The translations under genes were made by a program, and so were the position numbers. The notes below the pieces were generated by a model, which made no database searches, was not told where the DNA came from, and was given only the letters and a program-made list of their open reading frames with translations. This document shows, one piece after another, positions 11,650 through 23,726 of a stretch of 64,000 bases of DNA (position 1 is the stretch's first letter; each line of letters starts with the position of its first letter). This DNA is from Filobasidium wieringae (Eukaryota; Basidiomycota; Tremellomycetes; Filobasidiales; Filobasidiaceae), in contig BCIV01000020.1 in NCBI GenBank assembly GCA_001600055.1, positions 152,309 to 216,308 on the forward strand, written 5' to 3'.

Positions 11650-12587
11650 ATGTTTCTCAGCGATGTCGAGACTATCTATTGCGTAAGCTTACGTAAACCG
11701 TGCCTCTCCAAGGCTCACCTATCGTTGATATCAACCACCTTTCCTTCTTTCTAATCGCTGCTTCCTTCTCGACCACTTCTCACTCTAAGTCAACAGGGTT
11801 TTGGATAGGTAGGTCACCAAGACTCGTATTAGTAACATACCCTGACTTTCGTCTTCTGAACACAGTTGAAACGGTCCTCCTGCGTTGACTACCGTGATCA
11901 CCGGAATCAACCGCCGGTAATAGCGGTGCCATCAACTGATCAGCGTTCATTTCATCGCTGAACTCGTTTCTCCTTGAGAGAATTCTGAAAGATACCTCGA
12001 GCTTTCATTCGGAGACCATATTCGGAGTTCACCTTCAGCTGGGTTTATCGCTCCGTCAACGAGGGAACGAAGGATCAGGATCAACCGTCTTTCCAAGTTC
12101 ATCGATCGACTCGGAAATCGCATTCACCTCCTGGATCTCATACCGCAATACATATTTCGACAACACTCCCGTCCAAATCGAAATTCAGGCAGTAGATATC
12201 CTCCAGCCTCAATCCGTCCTACCCATCCATCGAGAACCTAAACGGTCTCGCTCTCACCGATAACACACTTGATATACTCCTATCTCGCCGTAAATCATCC
12301 CCTATTCCTCTCGACCATATAAAAAGCTTATTAACGGCTCTTCAATCCCCAGAGAACTGTTGCGGTTCCTGGCGATTCAGAGAAACTGTGTGGGTATCAG
12401 AGTGAGAAGAGAACGGGGATATCGGTTTAGGTGTGGATCTGATTTGATTTTGAAGATAGGGATCGTAAGTCTTTTACTGGATAGATCGGACGAGGGGGGA
12501 TTCTGAGCTGATTACTCTCGAATGGTTCTTTTTCTTTGTCTGATCTAGGAAGACGTATTCAGGATCGGATATGAGTTCATCCACTGA
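11650..12587 (+). CDS. Unrecognised multi-exon protein
   Basis: Several stretches read as real coding on the plus strand and connect through plausible introns. They are INHLSFFLIAASFSTTSHSK (about 11730), IFGVHLQLGLSLRQ (about 12020), IAFTSWISYRNTYFD (about 12120-12165), and the final exons ELLRFLAIQRNCVGIRVRRE ... LILKIGIEDVFRIGYEFIH with a TGA at 12585-12587. A canonical intron (GTAAGTC...TGATCTAG) lies at about 12465-12549. The ATG at 11650 (MFLSDVETIYC) is only a candidate start. I do not recognise the family. The stop lies 17 bp beyond the start codon chosen for the next gene, so either the mRNAs overlap or one of the two models is wrong. Confidence 0.4.
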
Positions 12588-15073
12588 GGACGTTCTAGCC
12601 ACGACCCACCCTTCTTCCCCCGCACCTCCGGCTCAGCCCGCCCGAACCTCACCCCCCAAATCCCCCTTCCCCCTTCCCCCAAGCCCAGCCCGGACCACCC
12701 GATCGATCCAATCAGTACAAGGACAGACGCTACAACAAGACCCCGATCGCCCTTCTTCCCCTAGTACCGCCGACTTGAGCGGGTCATGGCATTCCCTGAG
12801 CATCGGGAGTGAGAGTTTCGGATCCATCACGGGGTCCGTCACGGGGGATGACGAGGAGGATCGGGAAGGGGATTTCGGGATGGGATCGACCAAGGCGGGG
12901 AGGGAGGAGGGGGAGGAGAGTTGGATCGAAGCTGGGATGGGGTCGGATGGGATTGAGGTTGATCTGAGGGAGGGGGAGGGAGGGGGCAAGGGGTTCTTTA
13001 GGTTTCAAGTCCCTGATCCTTCTTCTTCTTTTGAGACTGAACGTTCCGTCCTTGCCCGACAACTTGATTGTGAACGCGATCTCGATCGGGACCGGGATCG
13101 AAGGAAGGGACCGAAAGACTATCATCAAGACCCTCATGAGAAGGTCCGGAATTGGGCCGGTACTGGCGTCGGGTTGGAAATGGGTTTAGGAATGGTGGAA
13201 GGGTGTAACGAAGGGTTGATCTTTCCTAAACTTGAACTCGGCGATCCTAACGGCCATCCCGTGCTCGGCGGTACGTTCGCTGGGCTGGGGGCGGGACTCG
13301 CTGGACCCGGGCGTGAGGGGATGGAAGAGAGTCATGATTCCCTTGGCACCGTCAAGCTCGTCAACCCTCACGTCGGTAAGGGATCGGGTAAGGGGAAGTT
13401 CGATAGGAGTTTATCGGAGAAGACTATTAGGCGGGGGGAAAGGGGGAGGAGTTGGTCAGAGGATACGACCGTCCTTGGCTTGTCCGAGAGGGTTGGGGCG
13501 GATGATACGGGACCGATGTATGTCGGAGCTGGGACGGGAAAGGGGAGTGGGAGTGGGAGGAAGAGGATTTATTTTCCCCACTCTACCCACGTTGATCGAG
13601 AATTCTTATACCGGGACGGGCACGGGCGCGGGGACATCGACGAGAGGATCGGTGAGATCGGTAGAGGGAGTGATGATGGATTGTTAACCACCAGTGAATC
13701 CGGCTCGCGGGACGAAATGGAGGAAGAATTGAACATGGTCGAACAGGACGTTTGGGTGGATGAGGAGAATGGTTCCGATCACTCTACATCGGGATCCCTT
13801 GTCCAGGACTTTGAGGAACTCGTCGACCCTGCTCGAACCAGTCTTATGACGGCTAAACACGTCATGGAGGAACTCTCGACGACCGAGGAAGAGGATAGGT
13901 TGAGGGAGTGGATGGATTCGATTGAGATGAAGAAGAAGGTGAAAGGTGGGAGAGGGTATGATTCGTTGAAAAGGATGTGAGTAGGGGTGGTACGTTCACG
14001 ACTACGGTTCGTTTGCTTATCGAAAGCGTTTTTCTTTCAGTGGGCTACTTGTTATCCCTTTTATCGCTCTGACCGCTTTCGCGCTGATCACCGGTCAAAC
14101 GATGGACGGGCTTTTACCTCGGTCTGAACTCGCCAAGAACCAATCTGAAATGGCTTTGAGGACGGAACACTCGGTCAAGGAGGAAAACGATCTACAGCTT
14201 GAGAAACTCGGGTCGACTTTGGAACACGAACGGCCCGTCGTAGAACAGCCAAACGTCCCCGCTACCATGGAAAGCCACGCCCGTGCCCGAGAATACCTCC
14301 GATCCTGGCTCCAACGTACCGCTCGGAACGCTTACCTCCCTTCATTGGAATTCGAGCTTCCCGATTGGCTTTACCTGGTTTTACACGATACCAAGATGTT
14401 CATCCGTCGTTCTTCCCGTCAGATCGTGGATGTCTTCCAGGCGATTCCTGTAAAGATACAGACGGCAAGGGTGAAACTGAGTACCCCCGAATGGACCTCG
14501 ACCGGTTTGAGCGTCTGGGAAGGACGTAGACCGTGGGAATCCGTCAGAGCTCAGTTCACAAATGGAGTCAAAGCGATCAAAGACGGGGTCAAGGCGGTGG
14601 ATGATGGGTTGGAACGGGGACTGAGGGTCGTCGCTCGGTACGCCCAGGAGAAGGGGGATGGGGTTCATCTTTGGACGCAAGAGGTGGGGGAGGAGATGAG
14701 ACGTGTCAACCGGGTCGGAACGAGGAGGGGGGTGGAGACTGTGATCGAGGCGAGGGAAGGGTCGTTGGGTCTTGCTCGGAAGATCAAATTGAGATCCACC
14801 CGGCTCGCTCAGGGGACCAAAAGGACTCGGAGATCTTTGAACGGGAACTTGGCTCGATCGCGGTCGACGATCAAAGCTTGGCATCACACCCATATTCGGG
14901 GGATGAAGAGACGGGATTCACCCTTGAGACAAGATCCTAAACGACGAGTCTCTTTGAATATCGATACCGATCCGCTTGATCGGGGATCACCATCCTCGAC
15001 AGCCCAATCCCGCCTACCCGATCGATCGGATCGTCCCGCTCAGATCGTCCGGGACCTCGACCCTGCCGTGTGA
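12571..15073 (+). CDS. Low-complexity single-pass membrane protein of unknown function
   Basis: Two exons (12571-13976 and 14041-15073) join in frame across a canonical 64-nt intron (GTGAGTAGG...TTTCTTTCAG), giving 812 residues. The intron lies exactly before the only strong hydrophobic segment, GLLVIPFIALTAFALI (about residues 470-486). The N-terminal half is Ser/Pro/Gly-rich and acidic, probably disordered, with LSGSWHSLSIGSESFGS near residue 75. The C-terminal half after the membrane segment is basic and looks helical (SVRAQFTNGVKAIKDGVKAV). No signal peptide is seen. I do not recognise the family. Without the intron the first frame would stop right before the membrane segment, so earlier gene models may have missed it. 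Confidence 0.72.
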
Positions 15074-16666
15074 GTTAGATACTGTTACAAGAAGTGAGTA
15101 CGTCGCCTTCGTCCGAGGGCGAGATGAGAAATCCCTCTTGATCTAACGAGGGTTCAGTCTACTCCTTGTTGACGTTCATGACGACCTCGATGGATCCGAC
15201 CTTTCCCTCTACCCTTGGGGACAGTGTGGTGGGACGTAGAGCATGAGCGGGGAGTGGTCATGGGTCTCGACGGGGGGGGGGGGGGGGGTTCTTCTTGATC
15301 TTTCCTTTTCCCTTTTTTCTTTCTGATTTCTCGTTTCTCGATCGAACAAATGACTGGTCGTCGTCGCGTTGATGTTGTCTGTTATATCTTGTATCCCTTT
15401 TCCCTTTTCCCTCTGTGTTTTTAACCGTCTTTGTGTTGAGAAATGTACCGTTCGTCCCTAAGCTGTAATCTTTAGTATCTTAGTTTCTTTGTTCCTAGTA
15501 GTGCACAACGAGTTTATGAGTTCATGTTCAGTCGGTTGACTTGGTGGCTCGTCTTTGGGGAATGCGTTTGCTATATCATCACCGGGACCTGGAGGTGCCG
15601 GAACTGCGCTCGGTTCAACACGAGCTTCATAAATATCGCCCCTTACTCGGTTGTCCAGAAGATCGATCATGTGATCTCAAGAACGAACAAGAAGGATCGG
15701 ATACGGGATTTCTGATCTGTCCCCCCACGGCCATCTAGCGGAATCTGAGATGATGGTCTCAATCTGATCATTCTGAAAGAATTGTTTCCCACCCGATTTG
15801 ATCCCTCCTCGATATATTCTTAGAGTCATGTATGTCCAGGTTGAGGTTTGTTGTTCGTGTTATGAGTAACGATCAAGCGATCAAGGAGCCGTCTGCAGCG
15901 CCTGCAGCGCAGCATTGTTTGAGCATATCGATGATACTCGCACTCGATACATCAATTCAGGCTCAGCTCGCAGCTCGTGACGATTCCCAGGTGACTCTGA
16001 CTCCATGCCCAGCGCCTCCACCTTCTTGGCGTCCTGGTTCTTCCCCTCCCCCGATCGTCGCGCGCGTTTCAGGTCGGGTTGATAGAAGGACGACCTCGTA
16101 CCCGCCTTTCAGACTCTAATGAACGGATCGTCTTCCGTAGCTTCCATCAGTCGTTTCGAAACCGGAATGTTCCCGCGCTATGGGACCCCTGCGAACACTT
16201 CCCCTGTGACGTCCCCTCGAACAGCGATGATCAGGGAAGATCCACATTGATTGCCCCGCGCTATAGAACGATCTTCCGTTTCAGGTTGGTTCCATCGCGA
16301 CGCCCAGCGCGAGTAAAGGAAGGCATTCGTAAAGTGTGATGGAACGTTTGGCCGTGAGAGGGTGAGACAATGCTGGGCGGTGTGCGGTGTGCGGTGTGTG
16401 ATGATGACGGGGAGTGAGATGAAAGGAACCAAAGGATGTTTACGTTGTCGCGATTGGGGGTGGAGAACGTGTGAAAGGATGAACGAAGCGTTGATAAGCA
16501 CAGCGCTGGAGATCGGAGATGTTGTTCTCCATCCCCGTCCCCGTCTCAAACAACTCGATGGTCTTCTGTATACAAGTAGGCAAGTAGCAAGTAGCAAGCA
16601 GACACCACCACTCTGTCCACCGCCTAAGCTGCCTACCTCCTACCGCTCAACAGCGCACATCACACC
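15074..16666. other. Long intergenic region with a poly(G) tract
   Basis: About 1.6 kb with no confident gene. A run of 17 G is at 15272-15288. A minus-strand frame at 15458-15670 starting MIDLLDNRVRGDIYEARVEP has plausible composition, but I could not connect it to upstream exons. The last few hundred bases should hold the MFS promoter, including a CAAGTAGC-type direct repeat near 16580-16600. Confidence 0.5.
15272..15288. repeat. Poly(G)17 homopolymer
   Basis: Seventeen consecutive G, about 200 bp after the preceding stop codon. Could be a real homopolymer or of uncertain length in the assembly. Confidence 0.9.
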
Positions 16667-19277
16667 ATGTCACCCACAACCCTCACAACCAACAACACCC
16701 CCATAGACTCCCCACCCACCACCTCCACCCTCACCGACGCCACTCTCGTCACAACCACCACCACGAACGTCTTCTCCTCACTGGGAAAAGGACGGCGGAT
16801 CGGGCTCCTGTGCATCTTTGCTCTGGCGGGGGCGGTGGATGTCTTGAATGTCAGCTCGTTGATCACCGCTACGGCCAGCATCGCCAGGGATATCGGGTTG
16901 GAGGCTGGGAATATCATTTGGGTGTGAGTCGTCTTTGTTTGGCTCGTGTCCGTCCGTCCGTCCGTTCGTTCGTTCGTGGCTGTTCTCGATATCTACCTAC
17001 CTTGTTTTATACTGACCAAACCCACCCGACCCCCCCTTTTCCCACATAGCATCACAGCGTACGACCTCTCCTTCTCAGGTTTCCTCCTCTTCTCAGGCAG
17101 ACTCTCCGACCTCTACCCGGCCCAGTTCGTCTTCCTAACCGGGTTCGGGGGACTGGGGATCTTATTGATCGTCGATAGTTTCGGTACGCCTGTCCGGATC
17201 GTCATCTTCGTTCCCTCCTGTGGTCGAGAGATGAGAGAGGTGGAGGAAGGGTTGCTAATATGAGTTCGGGCTATATGGATCGTTATTTCACTGTAGTACT
17301 GGACAAACACGCGTTCTTGATTATAAGAGCACTCCAGGGGATCTTTGGGAGTTTGAACCTTCCTTCTGCTTAGTGAGTCTTCCGTCCCTTCCCTTGCCCT
17401 TCTCCTTTTCTTCTTTCCCCTCTCCTTTCCCTCTTCACCCATCTCTCCTTTCCCTCTTCACCCATCTCTCCTTTCCCTCCCTCAAACATCATCCATCTTT
17501 CTCGATCCCAACCCACCCACTCACCCACTCACCCACTCACTCGCTCGCACACACGCACGTCGTCCCGATTCCCGATTAACGAACGGAACAACAGTCATCT
17601 GATCGTACACCTCTACCCCGATCGGAAATCACAACAACAAGCCTTATCCGCCCTAGGCCTTTCCTCCGCCATCGCGAATTCTCTGGGGATCGTCTTGTCA
17701 GTAACCCTCCTCCCCTCTTCCCAGCCGATTCATATACTGAACGTCTTTCCCCCCCCCCCCCCACCGAACGTTTCTTCCTCCCCGCTGATACCCGTCCGTC
17801 CGTGAACGCACATACATTATGGAGCGCTTGAACGCGCAGAGGAGGACTCTTTGAATTGGGGGATTCTTCTTGGAAATGGCTCTTCCGGTTCTTAGGGATC
17901 CTTTCCCTCTGTGCGACCGCCGTAGGAGCGGCCCTTATGCCTTTCGGAAAGAACTCCGATCCCGAGGGTGAGTCGCGATATGCTCATGCTCATGCTCATG
18001 GGCAAGGGAAGCGGGGGTGGACAAAGTTTCAGAGGATGGATATGGTCGGGGCGGGGATCTTGACTGCTTCCCTCTGTCTATTCATTTTGGGGCTGACCAG
18101 TACGTCGGTCTCGTTTTTTCTTATGCTGTTCTCCTCGTTGATGTTTTTTTTCTTTTTTTTCTTTTTTTTCTTTTTCGTTTTCGTGCCCCTCCCCTGTGCA
18201 CTTCCGCAGGCGGGACGACACACGGTTGGACATCCGTAGATTTCCTCGTCCCCTTCTTACTATCCTGGGGATTATTCGCCTTCTTCTTCCTATGGGAGTA
18301 TAAACAACATCCCGAACGAGCCTTGCTGCCGATGTCCCTGTTACGACTCCCCAACCTGTTGTTATGGTGTTTCACCGCGCTCACTCCGTTCTTGTGGTGG
18401 GCTACCGTCCGTCAGTCTTCGCTTGGCTTTTCTTCGTGACGGTGGGTTTTCAGGTACTGATCCGAACCGATTGGATCGGGGATTGGGAACCGACTCGAAG
18501 AACTGGGCTATTCGAACGTCTGGCAGACCCCCGAATTCGGTTACACCCCTATTCTCGTCGCCGCGCGTCTCTTACCACAAGGGATCGCGGGTTTCGTAGG
18601 GGGTGGAATCATCTCCTCTTTCCCCGCTGTCCTGAGGTACTCCAAGTGGTTAGTGGTCGGGGGGATGGCGAGTGAGTCGGACTGAGGGGCATGGACGGGG
18701 GGAGAGGAGGGGAGGCTGATTCGAGTTTGACCATGTGGGACCGTAGTTTCCGTCGCCCCGGCTTTGATCTTGATGATCTTTTCTGATGGAGGGAGGGGAA
18801 TGGATTATTGGAAATATTGTTTCCCTTCGTTCGTCATTGGATCATGTGAGTTCTCATCTCGACGATCAATTGATCGAGCGGAAAAGGACGGCCAGGGCTG
18901 AACCGTATAAACCTGACCTGACGGTAGTCGGAATGATCATCGCCTTCCTGACCATCCAAGTGGGAATCATCCAAGCCCTCCCTCCCGCCGCTTCAGGGGT
19001 CGGAGGAGCCCTGTTCCAAGTCTGTCTCCGAATCGGAAGCTCCATCGGTCTTTCCGTCCAAGCCGGTCTCTTTTCCCGCGTGAACAACGATCTAGGGCGA
19101 TGGGAGGGGAGCAGGAATTATTTGGAATTCGATATCGCTTGGGTCGGGATGACCATCCTCGTCTTTCTCATCTTTTATAGATCTCACGCTCCCGTCGCTT
19201 GGGACGTGGAGGGGGAGGGCAAGGAGATGGAGATCAGGGATACCTCTTCCGAAAAGGCTCAGATGAACAAGGTCTGA
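16667..19277 (+). CDS. MFS transporter, drug:H+ antiporter-2 (DHA2, 14-TM) type
   Basis: The start at 16667 gives a Thr/Ser-rich cytosolic N-terminus, then the first membrane helix (GLLCIFALAGAVDVLNVSSL). Helix 2 is ITAYDLSFSGFLLFSGRLSD, carrying the conserved G-R-L-x-D loop of the superfamily. The next exons give ALQGIFGSLNLPSA, FRFLGILSLCATAVGAALM, a helix ending FILGLTS, DFLVPFLLSWGLFAFFFLW and NLLLWCFTAL. The final exons hold MIIAFLTIQVGIIQALPPAA, GGALFQVCLRIGSSIGLSVQ and AWVGMTILVFLIFY. GGALFQVCLRIGSSIGLS matches the late helices of 14-TM DHA2 exporters. The substrate cannot be inferred. At least seven introns, several holding simple repeats. The exons around 18400-18790 are the least certain. 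Confidence 0.85.
16946..16978. repeat. (GTCC)n(GTTC)n microsatellite in MFS intron 1
   Basis: Tetranucleotide repeat that starts as GTCC units and changes to GTTC units, inside the first intron of the MFS gene. Confidence 0.85.
17425..17545. repeat. Pyrimidine-rich tandem repeats in an MFS intron
   Basis: A unit of about 24 nt (CTCTTCACCCATCTCTCCTT plus TCC and neighbours) is present twice in tandem, followed by several CACCCACT-type 8-mers. All lie within an intron with a strong C/T bias. Confidence 0.7.
17749..17762. repeat. Poly(C)14 homopolymer in an MFS intron
   Basis: Fourteen consecutive C. The exact length may be uncertain. Confidence 0.85.
18143..18176. repeat. T-rich homopolymer tract in an MFS intron
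   Basis: Runs of eight or more T separated by single C, between a GTACGT donor and the CTTCCGCAG acceptor that resumes the frame at GTTHGWTSVDFL. Confidence 0.85.
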
Positions 19278-21259
19278 GCGCGCTTGGGGGCTTTCGCTCA
19301 CGACGTTTCGTTTCGCGTACGAATAGAGACTGGCACTGGATTTTATTACGAGACGATTGACATGTATGGCACCATGATGATTTGACGATTATACCTTTGT
19401 GATCGTAGCTGTTCATAAGCGACTTCAGGTTTTAGACTGGACTAGAACCTGGTCGAGGGGCTTTGGGTGGAGGGAACGAGTTGCGGGACATAAAGCCGTT
19501 CTTAGTGTGAGCGATGGAGATCGGATCAAAGCGTAATGACTCAAGGATAGCGTCGGGTATCCTTCAACCAAGACTGCGCTCAGCTGCGATAGAAATCTGG
19601 CAAGGGCATGTCTGTCACTAGGGTTTCTTCTGAGCCGGGAGCTTCCAAGAGCAGTTCCGCTTAATCCCTTCTGATCATCATGTTGTACAAATGTTGCTGA
19701 ACACTCTCCCACAAACTCCCATCGTCAGAGACAACGATAATGCTGGAGAAATTGTTCCCCTCACGTCAGACCATGATGGCCGCTTCTGACAACATTAAAG
19801 TCTCGTCCAGCTTGGTTCGAAGAAGCTCAAATCGCCACAGCTCAGAGGGAAATAACACCAATTTGTAGTTGACATCATTGTCTTTAGCTCCAAGATTGGG
19901 TGTCCCCTTCTCAGGACAGAAGTGCTGATTTGAAGTGCAGGATTTAGTGTAAGTTAGCCGCTCTCCACTGCTGACCGAGACTGACACGGTTTCTGTTATT
20001 AGGGAACGGCGGGTTTCAAGATGGTCGAAGCCCAGACCGCGTGGGCCCGTCCTTTTCTTCTCCCACCTCTGGAAGGTCATAAGCTACACCCGCAACGAAA
20101 GCTCATCATGTTTTGAAACTGTTTCTTTGTTCTAGCCGATGAGATCCTGTATTCCCCGATCGAAATCCCTTTGAGACTCGAGCGCAAGCTATTTCACTGT
20201 CACAAGCGTTCACAACAAATGGATGTTTAGTATGTCAACGTAAACTTCGTTTCGATGTCAAGTTCACTCTTAACTTTGAAACCTTGTTTGCGAACTGTTG
20301 GACCCTCCTCTTGTCTGCCAAGGGGTTCGACATGCTTACCACAAGACCGCAGAGATCGAAGTAAGCACCTTCGATGATAATCAATGTTGTTGTTGATATA
20401 ACCCCTAATCGGGAGGTCGAAGGAAGCTGAGAAGATCGGGGTTGCTCAGGCAGCGGACGACGACGTCATTCAAGCTGCTCTGAGTACCAATGACTATGTT
20501 GATATCCATCGATCAGGCAAAGGACTATCCTCTTCTAAACTTCCGGAGATATACAAATCTGACCATACTCAAGCTGGTTCTACACGCCACCGATACCATC
20601 TGAACCTCGAAACAGTAATCTTCGATATTTGCTGTCAGAAATGGTTTGCGCTCTCGTTCATGATCTTCCTATCCCTCATCTTCTTCCCCCTCTTTGTCTC
20701 TTTCTTCCTCTCGTCCCTCTCTGTCTCCCTCTCCTCTTTGTCGTTCGGCCCTTCCTCTTCACTCTCTTCAGCTTGGTCCTTGGAGTAGTCGTAAAACTCC
20801 ATCACAACGACTTCCTCATCATCATCACCGGTTGGAGAAGATAGTAGACAGGACAATCGTTCTGATAACGATTACATGAGTACAGGCGGAAGATTAAGCC
20901 AGCGGTCTCCCTCATGAAGCAGCTTTAGCAAGGGCGATTCCGAGTATACTGCGCTACCCTCCCCTCACGCATTCGATACAACATGAGCCGAGTCTATGAT
21001 TCCCGGAGAGGTGAGATCTCGAAGCTGGATGTTTGTGGCGGAGGGCAGGATTACCGAGAGGAAGGGACACATGAGGCCAGAGGTGAAGGCTATCTTATCC
21101 TCCCACCTATTCATAGTTGGACAGGTGCTAGCTATTGCTTTTGTAGTCTCGCCAATCGGTTTCGAACCCTCGCAACGTTTAAAGACATGTTTGAAGCTTC
21201 AATAAGATATTCGAGAGTACAAAAAGGGTATAATGATAGTCATGATTCTATGTACCTGA
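19278..21259. other. Long intergenic region with possible coding remnants
   Basis: About 2 kb without a confident gene. A minus-strand stretch ending near 19766 reads VNYKLVLFPSELWRFELLRT, and a plus-strand frame at about 20425-20788 reads AEKIGVAQAADDDVIQAALS and onward without an ATG. Both look like fragments of proteins, but I cannot build a full gene. They may be exons of genes I failed to resolve or decayed copies. The rest is the 3' regions of the MFS and LRR genes. Confidence 0.4.
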
Positions 21260-23668
21260 TCAGAATTTACAAGCTCCACAAGATGGCGCGGCCGTAACGA
21301 CCGCCGTCCGAGTCGCGGCTATCGTCGTGCTAGCCGTAGCATTGCCTACTTTCGTCACATAACTTCCGACCTGAGTCGTCGTGGTGTTCCTAGCGTTCGA
21401 TTGTCCGAGGGATGTTGCTCGCATATCGCATGTTTGTAAGTTCGTAGAGGAACACAGTGAAGTGGGGAATTCACCGGAGAGAGATGGGTTGGTTTGAAGG
21501 GACAGATCTCGCAGAGTGCTTGGGAAGGCGGAGGGTAATGACCGATAGTCGTTCGAGTCGAGGAATCTGTCGCGGTTTGCGTTTGTCAGCATCGATCCGT
21601 GTTGAATACTGGATGTGTTACTTACAGCGAATCCAAGGAGGTGAATTTTCCAAGATTCGGTACTGCGCCTGACAACGAGTTATAGGACAAGTCGCTGAAC
21701 AGTACGACAGAATCATCAGCATCACCACCCCGAGACCCTCGATTCGATATGACTTACATATAAGTCAAAGAGGCTGGTAAACCGGGGAACGGGTCGGCCG
21801 TCAAGGATTGTCCGGTAACAGATCTGAGATGGAACCTTATCATGAGCGTCAAACCCACCCAGCGTATCGTTCACGACTCACAAAGTCGACAACTGAACCG
21901 TCTCTGGCAGAACGGGCAGAGTGGATCCTAGCTTGTTGTTCGAGACCAAGACCAAGCTCGTCAGCTTGGAGACGGAAGCGAAAGCGTTGGCTGTAAGCGA
22001 TGTGAGCGCGGTGGATTCGATATCCACGCTCATCAAGGATGCTGAGAAGAGGTTGGAAGGGATCGGACCGGCTGTATTTCCCAAGTGGTATTAATGACCC
22101 GTCCGGATGAAGCGAAGAAGAGCGAGACTTACAAGGGATATTGGAATTCCCTACGATCTTGAGTTGTTCCAACCCGACCAAACCGGCAATGGTATTATCC
22201 AACGTGCTCGGTACTGCCGGGTAAACCAAAGACCTATCCTCCGTAACTTCAGCCGTTCATCCCGAAAACCCTTCTCGATCAAATGACAATCTGTCCACTC
22301 ACAAAGAATTCACTCTCGATTTCCCATCGCACCCCACCCCACTCCACCCACTACAAGGATTAGTATCCCCCATCCACCCTTGAAGCGTTTCCCCCCTCTT
22401 CCCCCCGCTCGAACCGACGGTATTGAGCCAGATAGACTGAAGCGCGCAGAACTGAAGGACCGCCCCGATCCCGGATACGTTTCCGCTATCACTAAGGAAA
22501 TCGTTGGGGGCGGTTTGAAGCGGGGGGAGACATTGGTCGCATGGGTAAGAAGACGGGGCCGTGGGTGCGGTAAGGGAGAACAAACCGAGACAATTGGATA
22601 GAGTGTACGTAGATGAGGTCGGAGCCGGGGCGGGTGTGGAAGAAATACTGGGGGTACTGGAATCTGAACCCTCCTGCTCGTCCGGATCGACGACTGAACG
22701 AGTACGTGTCAAGATCCCCACGCATACCCCGATGATGATACTAGCCATCACGAGGGAACTCAACCCGACGATGATCTGCACGTGTGGGAAAACTCATCAG
22801 CTCATCCTTTCCCCGCCCCGAACGAAAACGAAAACGAAAACGAAACCGGAAACCGGAAACCCCCCGAAAACTCACCCAGATCTTCCTCCGTCTCTTCCTC
22901 CTCCCCAACTCCTTCTCCGCCAACCCTCTCCGTCCCAGACTCACTCCCATCGGACCCTTCTCTAAAGACCCTTGATAACCGCTTCCCCTGTNCCCCCCCT
23001 CCCGCCCCTCCTGCCCTATCTGTCCTGTTTGCCCTGCCTGTCCCGCTTGCCCCGCTTGCCTCAACGGTCCAGAAACGGTCGAGAAAAAAGCATCCCCCCC
23101 CGATCGGGAAGAACCCGAACTCCCCCTTGTAGGGGGTCGAAGTTCGTACCCCTCTTTCCCCTTGGAAAACCCAGCGAGAGAGGGGGGGACGATGGAGCCG
23201 ACCGGTAAACCTTTTTTGAACGCGGCAAGGGGAAGGGGAAGGGGGTTTGAGTTTGTCGATCGTGGATGAGATTGGGAGTGGGAGTGGGAGTGGGAGTGGG
23301 ATTGAGCATGATCGACGAGGTTGGGAAGCAAGAACCTCATCCTCTGATCATTCAAGACCTTCCCGGCCCTTTGTAAAAACGTCTTCCTTCTCTCCCTCTC
23401 CCTCTCCCTCTGGCTCTGCTTATCGATCAACCCCCGTCTCTCCCCCCCAGATCTGGCCGAGAAGACAGATCCCCCTTCCCCCTCCGCCTCCGCCTCCGCC
23501 CCCGCCTCCGTACCCGTGATGAGAAGGGGAGAATGTCTTCTCCTAGTTCCCGAGGAGGAGAGCGGGGTGAGGAGGATATCATGTAACGCTCCTGCGCTCG
23601 TGATCGCGTTCAAATGGCCCGCGTCGAGCGGATGGGCGAGTTCCTGAGCGGGGGAAAAGGGGGGGTAG

Positions 23669-23726
<58 letters not shown>

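Noticed and set aside
16667..19277. Possible secondary-metabolite cluster (two MFS transporters in the window)
   Set aside because: The transporters are 20 kb apart, separated by housekeeping genes, and no synthase or P450 is present.
21165..21190. tRNA-like GGTTCGAA sequence (reverse strand)
   Set aside because: The flanking bases do not form a T-stem, and no D or anticodon arm is found.
19278..21259. Transposon or retroelement remnant in the gene-poor gap
   Set aside because: No terminal repeats, target-site duplication, reverse transcriptase or transposase motif is visible.
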